A stretch of DNA of 64,000 nucleotides, taken from assembly GCF_000296695.1 (NCBI RefSeq), contig NZ_BAFK01000010.1:83304-147303 (forward strand). The letters are read 5' to 3'. Positions 11,139-21,194 of this stretch are shown piece after piece (position 1 is the stretch's first letter; every line of letters begins with the position of its first letter). The stretch comes from Rheinheimera nanhaiensis E407-8 (GTDB taxonomy: Bacteria > Pseudomonadota > Gammaproteobacteria > Enterobacterales > Alteromonadaceae). The notes below the pieces were generated by a model. The model ran no database searches and was not told where the DNA came from. It was given only the letters and a program-made list of their open reading frames with translations. Position numbers and translations under genes: made by a program.

Positions 11139-12551
11139 GTGCATATAGTCTTTATTTGCAGCGAATACGAGGGCTTAATAAAAACCGGCGGCCTGGCCGA
11201 TGCTTGCCGTGGTTTGGCGCAGGCGTTACTGGCACAAGGCCATCAGGTTACGGTAATACTGCCCTGTTACCAGCCGCTGTATGCGCTGCGTAGCGGCGTT
11301 TTTAGCAGTGTCTATACCGATCTGGCCGGCCGCCAGTTTGGCTGCGCGGTGCATGAAGTTGAGCAGGGTGGTGTCAATATCGCCCTGGTTGAGCACGATG
11401 ATTTTTTCAAACGTGAACGGCCCTATGACGATGGCGAGCATGGCTACACCGATAACCCGCTGCGCTTTGCGTTTTTTTGCAAAGCGGCGCTACAGTGGCT
11501 GCTGCAAAGCGACAAGCCGGTTGATGTGATTCACGGTCACGACTGGCAAAGTGCGGCGGCGGCCTACTATTTAAAGCAGCATTTTAACCAATCAGCGCTG
11601 GCGGCGGTGCCTTTTGTGTTTAGTATTCATAATGGCGCTTATCAGGAGCGCTGCGCGGCGCATTGGCGAAGCGAGCTGGCCATTGAACCCGCGCGAAGCG
11701 ATGAGCTTAATTTTTTGGCCACCGCCCTTAGTTATGCCGACAAAATTAATACCGTAAGCCAGGGCTACCGTGACGAGCTGATGCAAGAGCCGATGGCAAG
11801 CGGCTTAAGCGCTTTGTACCAGCAGCGCGCAGCGGATTTTGCCGGTATTTTAAACGGCTGTGATTACCAGCTGTGGGACCCGTCCAGCGATACGCATTTA
11901 GCGGCGAACTATAGCGCTTCGAAGCTCAGTGGCAAGCGTGTCTGCCAGCAAACCATACGTGAAGAGCTGGGGCTTGGTGCAAGTAAAGCACCGCTTTTTG
12001 TTGGCGTAAGCCGTTTAACCGGGCAAAAAGGCTATGACTATCTGGTGCCGGCACTGAGCCGCTTTTTGGCGCATTCTGCGGCGCAGGTCATTATTATGGG
12101 CACCGGCGAGCAGCGTTATGTCACGGCGTTGCAGCAACTGGCACAGCAGTATCCACAGCAGTGCCGTTTTGTTGAGGGCTTTAGCGATGCCATGGCGCAT
12201 CAGCTTGAAGCCGCCGGCGACTTCTTTTTAATGCCCTCTTTGTTTGAGCCCTGCGGGTTAAACCAGCTTTACAGTTTACGTTACGGCACTGTGCCGCTAG
12301 TGCGCCTTACCGGCGGCTTAAAAGACACGGTAAAACCCTGGCCGGGGCGGGGTGCTACCGGCATTGGCTTTACCGAGCCGGATATTGCCGCCACCTTAGC
12401 TGCGCTTAACCAGGCTGAGTTGCTGTACAGCAAAGCCGATAGCTACCGGCGGGTGCAGCAAAATGGCATGGTACAAAACTTCAGCTGGCAAGCCGCTGCC
12501 AGCCAGTATCTGGCGCTGTACCAGCAGGCGCTTTGGCAAAACGCGCATTAA
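11139..12551 (+). CDS. glgA: Glycogen synthase
   Basis: A GT5 glucosyltransferase that extends alpha-1,4-glucan from ADP-glucose. It has 470 residues starting at GTG 11139. The ADP-glucose-binding motif is K15-TGGLAD (KTGGL; KVGGL is more usual). The HGHDWQSA motif and the C-terminal retaining-GT motif (MPSLFEPCGLNQLYSLRYGT) are present. It is soluble and cytoplasmic. It follows glgC closely on the same strand and probably shares its promoter. No terminator is obvious before the nitroreductase gene, which may have its own promoter in the 12552-12665 gap. Confidence 0.94.
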   Translation: MHIVFICSEYEGLIKTGGLADACRGLAQALLAQGHQVTVILPCYQPLYALRSGVFSSVYTDLAGRQFGCAVHEVEQGGVNIALVEHDDFFKRERPYDDGEHGYTDNPLRFAFFCKAALQWLLQSDKPVDVIHGHDWQSAAAAYYLKQHFNQSALAAVPFVFSIHNGAYQERCAAHWRSELAIEPARSDELNFLATALSYADKINTVSQGYRDELMQEPMASGLSALYQQRAADFAGILNGCDYQLWDPSSDTHLAANYSASKLSGKRVCQQTIREELGLGASKAPLFVGVSRLTGQKGYDYLVPALSRFLAHSAAQVIIMGTGEQRYVTALQQLAQQYPQQCRFVEGFSDAMAHQLEAAGDFFLMPSLFEPCGLNQLYSLRYGTVPLVRLTGGLKDTVKPWPGRGATGIGFTEPDIAATLAALNQAELLYSKADSYRRVQQNGMVQNFSWQAAASQYLALYQQALWQNAH

Positions 12552-12665
12552 AAAGCCGCAAATTGGTTGAAAGGGCGGCAGGCGCGCGTTACCTTGCCAT
12601 AATCTGATGTAAAGATTACTGTTAATTTGCTAGGCTGCGCGCAGCTACCACCATCGGGGTTTTTT

Positions 12666-13223
12666 ATGGATGCATTAACTTTACTTCACAGCCGTTATTC
12701 GTCAGCCCGTTTAACCGAACCCGCCCCGGCAGGCGAAGCGCTGGACAACATTAAGCGCGCCGCGCTGCAGGTGCCGGACCACGGCAATTTACGCCCCTGG
12801 CGTTTTATTATCGCCGAAGGTCGTCAGGCGCTGTGTCGCCTGGGTGATATTTTTGCCGAAGCGGCCGTAGAGGACGATCCGGCCATTTCCAACGAGCTGC
12901 TAGAGCGCGCCCGGCAGCTGCCACTGCGTGCGCCTATGGTGATTGTCTGTATCGCCAAGGCGGTAGAGCATGCCAAAGTGCCGTTAATTGAACAGCAACA
13001 CTCTGCCGCCTGCGCCATATTAGCCATGCAGCAAGCCGCTTTTGCTCAGGGTTTTGGCGGCATCTGGCGCACCGGCGCCTATGCCCAGTTAGATTTTGTT
13101 AAACAAGCGCTGGAGCTGGGTGAAGACGACGAAATTGTCGGCTTTTTATACCTGGGCACACCAAGCGGCGAACCAGCTAAACGCCACACGCCCGAGCCAG
13201 CGGAGTATTTTTCTTATCTTTAA
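12666..13223 (+). CDS. Nitroreductase family protein, YdjA-like
   Basis: A small FMN-dependent oxidoreductase of 185 residues from the ATG at 12666. The upstream in-frame start would add 13 residues without a better ribosome site. The opening (LLHSRYSSARLTEPAP) and the DHGNLRPWRFII segment are typical of the YdjA subgroup, as is the G-x-G-G-I-W-R-T-G loop (GFGGIWRTGAY) near residue 135. The physiological substrate is unknown. It is convergent with asnS across a shared terminator. Confidence 0.88.
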   Translation: MDALTLLHSRYSSARLTEPAPAGEALDNIKRAALQVPDHGNLRPWRFIIAEGRQALCRLGDIFAEAAVEDDPAISNELLERARQLPLRAPMVIVCIAKAVEHAKVPLIEQQHSAACAILAMQQAAFAQGFGGIWRTGAYAQLDFVKQALELGEDDEIVGFLYLGTPSGEPAKRHTPEPAEYFSYL

Positions 13224-13240
13224 GTTGCTTTGAATCAAAT

Positions 13241-13270
13241 AAAAAAGGCGCTGATTAAAGCGCCTTTTCT
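13241..13270. terminator. Bidirectional terminator between nitroreductase and asnS
   Basis: AAAAAAGGCGC-TGATTAAA-GCGCCTTTTCT has a GC stem with A's on one side and T's on the other, placed between two convergent genes. It can serve both strands. Confidence 0.8.
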
Positions 13271-13297
13271 GCAGTTAATGCTATTAGAGCAAGCTAT

Positions 13298-14698
13298 TTA
13301 GAACTCAGCATTACCCGGTGTGCGTGGGAAGGCGATTACATCGCGGATATTACCAATACCGGTAACGTACGACACCAAACGCTCGAAACCTAAGCCAAAA
13401 CCGGCGTGCGGCACTGTGCCGTAACGGCGCAGGTCGCGGTACCAGCCATAAGCTTCTTTATCCAGGCCCATTTCGTCCAGGCGTTTATCAAAAGCCTCTA
13501 AGCGCTCTTCGCGCTGGCTGCCGCCGATAATTTCACCTATGCCGGGGGCTAATACGTCCATGGCTGCTACCGTTTTACCATCGTCATTTAAGCGCATGTA
13601 AAAGGCTTTAATGTCTTTCGGGTAGTTTTGCATAATGATAGGCGCGCCCACATGCTCTTCAGCCAGGTAGCGTTCGTGCTCAGACTGTAAATCGACACCC
13701 CATTCCACCGGGTATTCAAACTTTTTACCGCAGGTTTTCAGAATTTCAATAGCGTCGGTGTAGTCCATCCGCACAAAGCTGGAATCGACCAGTTGCTGTA
13801 AACGGGTAACGGCGGTGGGGTCGATACGCTCGGCGAAAAACGCCATATCGTCAGCGCGCTCGGTTAATACCGCTTTACAGACGTATTTCAGCATATCTTC
13901 AGCCAGCTGGGCGATGTCTTTAAGTTCAGCAAAGGCCACTTCCGGCTCTATCATCCAAAACTCGGCCAAGTGGCGGCTGGTGTTAGAGTTTTCTGCGCGG
14001 AAGGTTGGGCCAAAGGTGTAAATTTTTGACATGGCACAGGCGTAGGTTTCGCCGTTTAACTGGCCGGATACGGTTAAAAAGGTTTCTTTACCGAAGAAAT
14101 CCTGGCTGTAATCCACTTTGCCTTTGTCAGTGCGCGGCAGGTTTTCCATGTCCAATGTGCTAACGCGGAACATCTCGCCGGCGCCTTCAGCATCGGAGCC
14201 GGTAATAATAGGCGTGCTGATCCAGTAATAACCCTGCTCGTGGAAAAAGCGGTGTACCGCCTGGGCTAAACAGTGGCGCACCCGGGTAACAGCGCCCATA
14301 ATGTTGGTGCGCGGGCGCAGGTGGGCGTGTTCACGCAGGTACTCCATACTGTGGCGCTTGGGGGCCATAGGGTAGGTGTCCGGGTTTTCTACCCAACCCA
14401 ATACCTCTACGCTGGTGGCTTGCAACTCAAACGCCTGGCCCTGGCCTTCAGAGCGTGCGATAGTGCCGGTTACGGCCACCGAGCAGGAGGTGGTTAAACG
14501 CTTTACTTCAGACTCGTAATTATTCAGCTCTGCCGGCGCTACGGCCTGCACAGCGTCAAAGCAGCTGCCATCATGAATAGCTAAAAAGGAAATGCCGGCT
14601 TTTGAATCGCGGCGGGTGCGGATCCAGCCTTTAACGGTGACAGTGTCACCAACGGCATAGCGACCTGCTAATACATCTTTAATAACGGCGTGCGTCAT
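13298..14698 (-). CDS. asnS: Asparaginyl-tRNA synthetase
   Basis: Charges tRNA-Asn. It has 466 residues from the ATG at 14698, and a GGAG-containing ribosome site lies just upstream (read as CTCTGGAGTTTGTTGC). An upstream in-frame start would add 26 residues not typical of the family. The N-terminal OB-fold anticodon domain ([14 protein letters not shown]) is followed by the class II catalytic core, with motif 2 ([20 protein letters not shown]) and motif 3 ([10 protein letters not shown]). It is cytoplasmic, monocistronic and convergent with the nitroreductase. Confidence 0.97.
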   Translation of the reverse strand: MTHAVIKDVLAGRYAVGDTVTVKGWIRTRRDSKAGISFLAIHDGSCFDAVQAVAPAELNNYESEVKRLTTSCSVAVTGTIARSEGQGQAFELQATSVEVLGWVENPDTYPMAPKRHSMEYLREHAHLRPRTNIMGAVTRVRHCLAQAVHRFFHEQGYYWISTPIITGSDAEGAGEMFRVSTLDMENLPRTDKGKVDYSQDFFGKETFLTVSGQLNGETYACAMSKIYTFGPTFRAENSNTSRHLAEFWMIEPEVAFAELKDIAQLAEDMLKYVCKAVLTERADDMAFFAERIDPTAVTRLQQLVDSSFVRMDYTDAIEILKTCGKKFEYPVEWGVDLQSEHERYLAEEHVGAPIIMQNYPKDIKAFYMRLNDDGKTVAAMDVLAPGIGEIIGGSQREERLEAFDKRLDEMGLDKEAYGWYRDLRRYGTVPHAGFGLGFERLVSYVTGIGNIRDVIAFPRTPGNAEF

Positions 14699-14800
14699 GC
14701 AACAAACTCCAGAGGGTGTAAACTTTAGACAACTGCGTAAAGCCTGTAATGATACTGCGGCTAACGCACAACACAAGTAAAACTTAGCCGGGTAAAAAAA

Positions 14801-15175
14801 TTGACTGACAGCAGCAGAAAAGCCGAAAAGTTTGAACGGCGTCAGGGGCCGGATTGGATCTGCCGCGCCTTTGGCTGGCTGGCCATTAGCGGCTGGTTAT
14901 TGTTCTTGCTGGCGATGATTATTGCCCATTACGCCAGGCCAGAGATGGACACCGGTCTGGTGCGTTATTGGGGCATTGAAATTCGTAGCGAATGGCACCC
15001 TATGTTAACCTTGTGCCTGCAATATTTTTTACTGGCCTCGGCCATTAGCAGTGGCTTAAGTTTACTGTTAAACCGGCTGCGGCTGCGCCGGCGTACAGAC
15101 CATCTGCACTTTAATATTGTGCTTTTGCTATTAAGCTGTTTAAGCCTGTTGCTGTATTTGTTCTGGTATGTTTAA
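14801..15175 (+). CDS. Small hydrophobic membrane protein, unknown function
   Basis: A 124-residue protein with a probable TTG start at 14801. The N terminus is charged ([16 protein letters not shown]). Three hydrophobic segments follow, at about residues 27-47, 67-88 and 100-124, so it is probably an inner-membrane protein with its C terminus in or at the membrane. It is convergent with bioA and overlaps it by 4 bp at the stops. I do not recognise a named family with certainty. The start is uncertain because TTG is weak and no strong ribosome site is visible. Confidence 0.65.
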   Translation: MTDSSRKAEKFERRQGPDWICRAFGWLAISGWLLFLLAMIIAHYARPEMDTGLVRYWGIEIRSEWHPMLTLCLQYFLLASAISSGLSLLLNRLRLRRRTDHLHFNIVLLLLSCLSLLLYLFWYV

Positions 15176-16443
15176 ACGCCAACGACCGCACGCATGGCAA
15201 AGCTGAGCTTAGTTAACTGTGCCGGGCTGATAATAAAAGGCGGCATCACGTAAATCAGGTTATTAAAGGGGCGGATCCATACGCCAAGCTCGACAAACTG
15301 CTGCTGCAAGGCGGCGACATTCACCTTGTCATGCATCTCCAGCACGCCAATAGCGCCTAACACCCGTACATCTTTTACCAGCGGTGATTGGACACAGGGC
15401 GCAAGCTCAGCCTTTAACTGGCGTTCTATCGCCGCTACCTGCTGTTGCCAGTCGCCCTGGGCGATAAGACTTAAACTGGCACTGGCCACGGCGCAGGCCA
15501 GTGGGTTAGCCATAAAGGTCGGGCCGTGCATTAGGCCGCCGGCGGCGCTTTGACTGATGCCACGGGCGATTTCATCGCTGCACAAGGTAGCAGCCAGGGT
15601 TATATAGCCGCCGCTTAGCGCTTTACCCACGCACATGATATCGGGTGCTATATTGGCATGTTCACAGGCAAACAGTTTGCCGCTGCGGCCAAAGCCGGTG
15701 GCAATTTCATCGGCTATCAGCAGTACCTGGTACTTATCGCACAACGCACGGGCGCGGCGCAAATACTCAGGATGATAAAAGCGCATACCGCCATAGCCTT
15801 GCACTATTGGCTCTAAAATAAGCGCGGCAATTTCATCGTGTTTTTCTGCCAACAGTTGCTGCAGCGGGGCGATATCCTCCGGCAAAAACTCACCGTCAAA
15901 GCGGCTTAGTGGCGCCGGTAAAAAGTAGTGCTGGGGTAACAGGCTGGCAAACATATCGTGCATGCCATCAACCGGATCGCACACCGCCATGGCGGCAAAG
16001 GTATCGCCATGATAGCCCTTACGCAGGCTAATCAGCTTTTGTTTTTGTGGCGTAGCGCTGGCCAGCCAGTATTGCAGCGCCATTTTTATCGCCACTTCTA
16101 CCGCGATAGAGCCACTGTCGGCTAAAAATACTTTGGTTAACTTGCTTGGCACCATACTAAGCAGCTGCTGACACAGCTGCACCGCGGGTTGATGCGTAAT
16201 GCCGCCAAACATCACATGCGCCATTTTGCCAAGTTGTTCGGTTACTGCAGCGTTAAGCACAGGATGGTTATAGCCGTGCACGGCCGACCACCAGGAGGCT
16301 GTGCCATCGACCAGACGCTGACCGTCTTCCAGCTCCAGTTCACAGCCTGCTGCCGCCACCACCGGATACACCGGCAGCGGGTTTAGCATAGAAGTGTAGG
16401 GGTGCCAGATATGCTCGCGATCAAACGTCAAATTAATGCTCAT
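15172..16443 (-). CDS. bioA: Adenosylmethionine-8-amino-7-oxononanoate aminotransferase
   Basis: A PLP enzyme that converts KAPA to DAPA in biotin synthesis with SAM as amino donor. It has 423 residues and family-typical motifs: the HIWHPYTSM opening, [16 protein letters not shown], the [14 protein letters not shown]sp motif, and the PLP Lys in VGKALSGGY. It is transcribed divergently from bioBFCD, as in E. coli. The 106-bp divergent gap holds the bioB promoter candidate. Confidence 0.96.
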   Translation of the reverse strand: MSINLTFDREHIWHPYTSMLNPLPVYPVVAAAGCELELEDGQRLVDGTASWWSAVHGYNHPVLNAAVTEQLGKMAHVMFGGITHQPAVQLCQQLLSMVPSKLTKVFLADSGSIAVEVAIKMALQYWLASATPQKQKLISLRKGYHGDTFAAMAVCDPVDGMHDMFASLLPQHYFLPAPLSRFDGEFLPEDIAPLQQLLAEKHDEIAALILEPIVQGYGGMRFYHPEYLRRARALCDKYQVLLIADEIATGFGRSGKLFACEHANIAPDIMCVGKALSGGYITLAATLCSDEIARGISQSAAGGLMHGPTFMANPLACAVASASLSLIAQGDWQQQVAAIERQLKAELAPCVQSPLVKDVRVLGAIGVLEMHDKVNVAALQQQFVELGVWIRPFNNLIYVMPPFIISPAQLTKLSFAMRAVVGV

Positions 16444-16480
16444 TATTTAACCTGTAGTAAAGTTTTGCTGCTGGTCTGTG

Positions 16481-16508
16481 TTGACAAGGCCCAAGTGGCG
16501 GTTAGACT
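16481..16508 (+). promoter_or_regulatory. Candidate sigma-70 promoter for bioBFCD
   Basis: TTGACA at 16481-16486 is a perfect -35 match, and TAGACT at 16503-16508 is a weaker -10 with a 16-bp spacer. The pair lies 41 bp before the bioB ATG in the bioA-bioB divergent region. No convincing BirA operator palindrome was recognised in 16444-16549. Confidence 0.5.
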
Positions 16509-16549
16509 AGCCGAAAATACTTATTAGCTCAATTTGATCAGGGATATTT

Positions 16550-17590
16550 ATGCAGGCTGTTGTCCGCCATGATTGGACCTTAGCGCAGGTTAACGCGCTG
16601 TACGCACTGCCATTTAATGATTTGCTGTTTCAGGCGCAAACGGTGCACCGTCAGCACTTTAAACCCAATGAAGTGCAGGTAAGTACCTTATTGTCGATTA
16701 AAACCGGTGCCTGCGCCGAAGACTGTAAATACTGCCCGCAAAGTGGCCACTATAACACCGGTCTGGAACGCGAACGGCTGTTGGAAGTTGAGAAGGTGCT
16801 AACCCAGGCCAAAGCCGCCAAAGACAAAGGCGCCAGCCGGTTTTGTATGGGCGCCGCCTGGACCAACCCGAAGCAGCGCGATATGCCCTACATTATTGAA
16901 ATGGTACGCGGTGTAAAAGCCATGGGGCTGGAAACCTGTATGACGCTGGGTATGCTTGATGGCGAGCAGGCGAAAACGCTGGCCGATGCCGGCCTGGATT
17001 ACTACAACCACAATCTGGATACCTCACCGGAGTTTTACGGTGAAATTATTACCACCCGTACTTATCAGGACCGCTTAGACACCCTAAGCCATGTGCGCGA
17101 TGCCGGTATGAAAGTATGCTGCGGCGGCATTTTAGGCTTGGGCGAGAGCGCCAATGATCGCTCAGCACTGCTGATGCAGCTGGCCAATTTACCCGAGCAC
17201 CCACAGAGTGTGCCGATTAACATGCTGGTAAAGGTAGCGGGCACGCCACTGGAAAACGTCGATGACTTAGACGCCTTCGAGTTTATCCGCACCATAGCAG
17301 TGGCACGTATTATGCTGCCCAAAAGCCATGTGCGCTTATCGGCTGGTCGTAGCCGTATGAACGAGCAAATGCAGGCGCTGTGTTTCTTTGCCGGCGCGAA
17401 CTCGATTTTCTACGGCGATAAGCTGCTGACTACCGATAACCCGGAGGCTGATGCCGATATGCAGTTGTTTGCCAAACTGGGTATTACGCCAGAGCAGCGC
17501 CATGATGTGTCGGACGAAGCGCATCAACTGGCACTGGCCGATGCAATAAAAGAGCAGGCCAACCCGCCGCTATTTCATGCAGCGCAGTAA
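16550..17590 (+). CDS. bioB: Biotin synthase
   Basis: A radical-SAM enzyme that inserts sulfur into dethiobiotin. It has 346 residues. The SAM 4Fe-4S cluster ligands are C55, C59 and C62 ([12 protein letters not shown]). The 2Fe-2S region includes the conserved Cys residues around ETCMTLGML and [20 protein letters not shown] near the C terminus carries the conserved Arg. An AGGGATA ribosome site precedes the ATG. It is the first gene of the bioBFCD operon, and bioF starts 3 bp after its stop. Confidence 0.97.
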   Translation: MQAVVRHDWTLAQVNALYALPFNDLLFQAQTVHRQHFKPNEVQVSTLLSIKTGACAEDCKYCPQSGHYNTGLERERLLEVEKVLTQAKAAKDKGASRFCMGAAWTNPKQRDMPYIIEMVRGVKAMGLETCMTLGMLDGEQAKTLADAGLDYYNHNLDTSPEFYGEIITTRTYQDRLDTLSHVRDAGMKVCCGGILGLGESANDRSALLMQLANLPEHPQSVPINMLVKVAGTPLENVDDLDAFEFIRTIAVARIMLPKSHVRLSAGRSRMNEQMQALCFFAGANSIFYGDKLLTTDNPEADADMQLFAKLGITPEQRHDVSDEAHQLALADAIKEQANPPLFHAAQ

Positions 17591-17593
17591 TCG

Positions 17594-18745
17594 ATGACAC
17601 AGACTAGACTGGCGCAAATGCGCCAGGCACTGGCCGAACGTGAGGCCAGCCAACTGCTACGCCGCAGCGTTACCCTTGAACAATACAGCGGCCGGGTGCT
17701 GCGCGTAGCAGGCAATAGCTACCTTAATTTTTCCGGCAATGACTATCTGGGTTTGGCCACTGATCCTGAGGTACTTAACGCCTATGCCGAAGGCGCTGCC
17801 GCTTATGGTGGCGGCAGCAGTGGCTCGCCTTTGGTTACCGGGCAGCATCAGGTGCATCAGCAGCTTAGCGACACCTTGTGCGACTGGCTGGGCTTTGAGC
17901 AGGTGCTGCTATTTTCCTCCGGTTTTGCCGCCAACCAAACCATGCTACAAACGCTGGCACAAAAGGGCGATACGCTGTTGTTGGACAAACTTAGCCATGC
18001 TTCGCTGATAGACGGTGCCTTGCACAGCGATGCACAGTTAAAGCGGTTTGCGCACAATAGTTTATCGGCTTTGCTCGCTGCGCTTAATGATGCCAGCCAG
18101 CCGCTGGTGGTGACTGAGGGCGTGTTTAGTATGGACGGTGACAGCCCGGATCTTAACGCCATGCTAAGCCTGTGCCGGCAATATCAGGCGCCGCTTTTGC
18201 TGGACGATGCACATGGTTTAGGCGTTAGCGGGCCAGAAGGTAAAGGCACCGCTGCGGCGCAGGGTATTGTCAGTGGCGACCTGTTTTGCACTATGGCGAA
18301 TTTTGGCAAAGCCTTGGGCCTGGGCGGCGCCTTTGTTGGCGGCAGTAAAACCGTGATCGACTATTTAACCCAGTTTGGCCGGCATTATATTTACAGTACG
18401 GCGCTGTCGCCGGCACTTTGTGCGGCGGTCATTAAAAGCATTCTACTTTGCCGCGGCCAAAGTTGGCGGCGGGACAAACTACACAGCAATATTGCGCGCT
18501 TTCGTGCTTTGGCGGCGGATTTGCCGCTGTTAGCTTCACAGAGCGCCATTCAGGGCCTGGTGCTGGGCGACAGTGTAAGGGCACTTAACATGAGTGCGCA
18601 GTTAAAACAGGCCGGTATCTGGCTTAGCGCAATACGCCCGCCAACGGTGCCTAAGGGCAGTGCGCGGCTGCGCATTACGCTAAGTGCGCAGCATACCGAG
18701 CAGGATATTCAGTTATTAGTGCAGCAGTTAAGGCAGTTAGTATGA
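17594..18745 (+). CDS. bioF: 8-amino-7-oxononanoate synthase
   Basis: A PLP enzyme that condenses pimeloyl-ACP/CoA with alanine to give KAPA. It has 383 residues. The family motifs are NYLNFSGNDYLGLA-like near residue 40, GGGSSGSPLVTG, the DDAHGLGVSG motif and the PLP Lys in NFGKALGLGGAF. The ATG follows the bioB stop by 3 bp, and the stop overlaps the bioC start by 4 bp (ATGA). Translation of bioB-F-C-D is therefore tightly coupled. Confidence 0.96.
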   Translation: MTQTRLAQMRQALAEREASQLLRRSVTLEQYSGRVLRVAGNSYLNFSGNDYLGLATDPEVLNAYAEGAAAYGGGSSGSPLVTGQHQVHQQLSDTLCDWLGFEQVLLFSSGFAANQTMLQTLAQKGDTLLLDKLSHASLIDGALHSDAQLKRFAHNSLSALLAALNDASQPLVVTEGVFSMDGDSPDLNAMLSLCRQYQAPLLLDDAHGLGVSGPEGKGTAAAQGIVSGDLFCTMANFGKALGLGGAFVGGSKTVIDYLTQFGRHYIYSTALSPALCAAVIKSILLCRGQSWRRDKLHSNIARFRALAADLPLLASQSAIQGLVLGDSVRALNMSAQLKQAGIWLSAIRPPTVPKGSARLRITLSAQHTEQDIQLLVQQLRQLV

Positions 18746-19551
18746 GTGCTGTAGTACAACAACCAGACAGTAGCAGCCGTTTTCGCCAACAAGTCGCCAA
18801 CAGCTTTAGCGCGGCATCAGCGCACTATATGCAAGGCGCCCGTTTGCAGCAGCAGGTAGCGCTGGATGCACTGGCAAGGCTTGCTAAAACAAAGCATGGC
18901 CATTTGCTCGATCTTGGCTGTGGCCCGGGCTGGTTGCACCCACGTTTTAGTGAGTATTGCCACGCTTTTACCGCAGTAGACTTTAGCGCCGGCATGCTGG
19001 CGCAAGCGGCTAAAGCGGGGCTGGCACAACAGTACTTGCAGGCGGATGCCCAGCAGCTGCCCCTGGCCGATAACAGCGTTGATACCGTGTTTTCCAGCCT
19101 GATGCTGCAGTGGTGCAGTAAGCCTGCGGCGGTATTTGCTGAAATTAGCCGGGTGCTTAAGCCTGGCGGTACTGCGGTTATTACGACCCTGGTTGATGGC
19201 ACTTTAACTGAGCTGGCGCAGGCGTTTGCCAGTTTGGATAACTACCCGCATATTAGCCGGTTTTTATCTGTCGACAGTATCCGCCAGGTCGCCGAGGATA
19301 GCCAAAAGGCGGGCGGCCTTAACTGGCAGTTTGAGCGGCGCCGTTACCCGCTGTATTACCCCGATGTGCAAAGCCTGGCCCGTGAGCTTAAGCTGTTGGG
19401 GGCCAATCAGGTTGCTGGCCGGCGAACTGGCTTAACCGGCAAAGGCTACTGGCAGCAGCTGGCACAGGCCTATGAGGTGCATCGCACTGTGCTGGGGCTG
19501 CCGGCCAGTTATCAGGTGCTGACGCTAAGCGGAGTGAAACATGCCGGCTAA
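18742..19551 (+). CDS. bioC: Malonyl-ACP O-methyltransferase
   Basis: A SAM-dependent methyltransferase that masks malonyl-ACP so fatty acid synthesis can build the pimelate chain. It has 269 residues. SAM-binding motif I is LLDLGCGPGW near residue 55, followed by FTAVDFSAGML and the VFSSLMLQWC motif typical of BioC. It overlaps bioF by 4 bp and bioD by 11 bp. The matching esterase (BioH or a substitute) is not in this window. Confidence 0.93.
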   Translation: MSAVVQQPDSSSRFRQQVANSFSAASAHYMQGARLQQQVALDALARLAKTKHGHLLDLGCGPGWLHPRFSEYCHAFTAVDFSAGMLAQAAKAGLAQQYLQADAQQLPLADNSVDTVFSSLMLQWCSKPAAVFAEISRVLKPGGTAVITTLVDGTLTELAQAFASLDNYPHISRFLSVDSIRQVAEDSQKAGGLNWQFERRRYPLYYPDVQSLARELKLLGANQVAGRRTGLTGKGYWQQLAQAYEVHRTVLGLPASYQVLTLSGVKHAG

Positions 19552-20215
19552 AACCCTATTTATTACCGCTACTGATACCGACGCCGGTAAAAGCTATATC
19601 AGTGCTATGCTGCTGCAGGGCTTCAAAGCGCTGGATGTTACTGCCATCGGTGTAAAGCCCATAGCGGCTGGAGCTGACGCAAAGGGTTTTAATGGTGACG
19701 CGTTACTACTGCAGCAGCATTCCGGTATCGCGTTACCCTATAAGGTGGTGAATCCTATCTGTTATCAGGCACCGGTGGCGCCACATTTGGCGGCGCTTAA
19801 TGAACAGCAGCCGATCGATGAAAAGCTACTGAATGACGCCTTGCAACACTGGCAAAATCTAAAAGCAGAGCAGCTGCTGATAGAAGGCGCCGGTGGCTGG
19901 TTATTGCCGTTGTCGGCTAAGCGCTATCTGGCCGATTGGGTAGCAGAGCAGCAACTGCCAGTGCTGTTGGTGGTAGGTATGAAACTGGGCTGTTTAAACC
20001 ATGCCATGCTTACGGTACGCGAAATTGAGCGCAGTGGCTGTCAGCTAATCGGCTGGGTAGCCAACTGTATTGATCCGCATATGTTATTGCTGGAGCAGAA
20101 CATTGCGGATTTGCGCCAGCGCATCAGTGCGCCTTGCCTGGCGGTGGTGCCTTATGCGGCAGAGCCGGCGCTATATCAGCAGCTAGCGAAACAGATAGCA
20201 GTTTCTTTGCTCTAG
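19541..20215 (+). CDS. bioD: Dethiobiotin synthetase
   Basis: An ATP-dependent ring closure of DAPA with CO2 to dethiobiotin. It has 224 residues. The P-loop is TDTDAGKSYIS at about residues 9-19, then KPIAAG, a family motif with Lys, and EGAGGWLLPL. It starts inside bioC with an 11-bp overlap and is the last gene of the operon. A large imperfect hairpin ending in a T run begins just after its stop. Confidence 0.95.
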   Translation: MPAKTLFITATDTDAGKSYISAMLLQGFKALDVTAIGVKPIAAGADAKGFNGDALLLQQHSGIALPYKVVNPICYQAPVAPHLAALNEQQPIDEKLLNDALQHWQNLKAEQLLIEGAGGWLLPLSAKRYLADWVAEQQLPVLLVVGMKLGCLNHAMLTVREIERSGCQLIGWVANCIDPHMLLLEQNIADLRQRISAPCLAVVPYAAEPALYQQLAKQIAVSLL

Positions 20216-20225
20216 AGTCCGATAA

Positions 20226-20355
20226 GGTGTATGGGTAACCGGTTTGCCCACACCAACACGCCGTAAATACTTCCATGTAGGCTCGATTCAGGCATCCATG
20301 CCTTCAACGGTTGGTTTAGGGCAAGCCGGTTACCCCGCGTCGACACCGTTTTTTT
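20226..20355 (+). repeat. Large imperfect inverted repeat (cruciform) with T run after bioD
   Basis: The outer arms are GGTGT (20226-20230) with ACACC (20343-20347), and GGTAACCGGTTTGCCC (20234-20249) with GGGCAAGCCGGTTACC (20319-20334), which carries one G-T wobble. An inner CCAAC/GTTGG pair continues the stem. The loop contains a small palindrome, GGCATCCATGCC, at 20291-20302. A T8 tract follows the right arm. The whole can fold into a multi-branched structure and end the bio transcript. The layout (long arms, conserved-looking centre, intergenic) resembles dispersed intergenic repeats, but no second copy was found in this window. Confidence 0.7.
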
Positions 20356-21056
20356 TATACCAGCATTGTCGATAAATCTGCATGCTCTGCCAACGGCATT
20401 TTATCACCAGCCTGAAACAGATAACCGCCTTTGCTGCCAAGTAATGTTAGTTTACCGTCGTCGTGCTTAAGTGCGCTGCCCTCAGGCAAGGCAATAATCG
20501 GCGTGGCCGGGTGTAACTGCATAAACTCGGCCAGGCGCATATCGCGGGTTTCACCATGAAAGCCCTCCGGCTTGTAGTCGCTGTAATGCGGGTTTAACTG
20601 CAGTGGTAGCAGGTTTAGCGCGGTAAACGAGGCGGGCTCAATAATCGGCATATCATTGGTGGTGCGAATGCTGGCGCCGGCGATGTTTGAACCGGCACTC
20701 CAGCCCAGGTAGGGTATACCTTCGGTTACGCGTTTTCTGATAAGTTGCACTATATCCTGTTGATATAACTGATAAAGCAGATGAAAGGTGTTGCCGCCGC
20801 CAACCGCTATTGCTTTGGCGTCCATTACTGCCTGGCGCGCATCATTATGCTGATGAATACTGGTTACTGTTATACCCAGCGGCAACAGCGCTTGCTGCAC
20901 CATGGCCTGATAGGCGTCGTATTCGATGCTGACACCGGCATAAGGGATAAACAGCAGTTTATCAATACCGCTGAGGTGACTGGCGATCCAGCTTATGTAT
21001 GGCGCCAGATAGTCGCTGTTGTCGGCGCGGGAGCTGCTAAGTAGTAATAACTGCAT
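20355..21056 (-). CDS. pepE: Dipeptidase E (alpha-aspartyl dipeptidase)
   Basis: An S51 peptidase that hydrolyses dipeptides with N-terminal aspartate in the cytoplasm. At 233 residues it is about the usual length. The nucleophile Ser is S120 in the elbow GWSAGSN, the same position as in E. coli PepE. FIPYAG, VGGGNTFHLL and the C-terminal ALPEGSAL segment fit the family. It is monocistronic and divergent from htpX. No signal peptide is present. Confidence 0.94.
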   Translation of the reverse strand: MQLLLLSSSRADNSDYLAPYISWIASHLSGIDKLLFIPYAGVSIEYDAYQAMVQQALLPLGITVTSIHQHNDARQAVMDAKAIAVGGGNTFHLLYQLYQQDIVQLIRKRVTEGIPYLGWSAGSNIAGASIRTTNDMPIIEPASFTALNLLPLQLNPHYSDYKPEGFHGETRDMRLAEFMQLHPATPIIALPEGSALKHDDGKLTLLGSKGGYLFQAGDKMPLAEHADLSTMLV

Positions 21057-21135
21057 GCTAAACCTCGATATGCTCAGCTGCTGAGCGTTGACATTAATAG
21101 TTACAAATTATGACTGCTAATGGTGGCACTGCTGA

Positions 21136-21160
21136 TTGAAAACAAGCTCTAAGGCCATAT
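21136..21160 (+). promoter_or_regulatory. Candidate heat-shock (sigma-32) promoter for htpX
   Basis: TTGAAA at 21136-21141, a 13-bp spacer, then CCATAT at 21155-21160 approximates the sigma-32 pattern CTTGAAA-N(13-15)-CCCATNT. It lies 35 bp before the htpX ATG. htpX is a heat-shock gene in E. coli, which gives support but no proof. Confidence 0.4.
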
Positions 21161-21194
21161 ATTAGCGGGTAGTAAGTCATTAGAGGTAGCTGTT

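Noticed and set aside
16444..16549. BirA operator between bioA and bioB
   Set aside because: TTAACC and GGTTAG half-site look-alikes exist, but their spacing (47 bp) does not fit the known operator of about 40 bp in total. Left unassigned.
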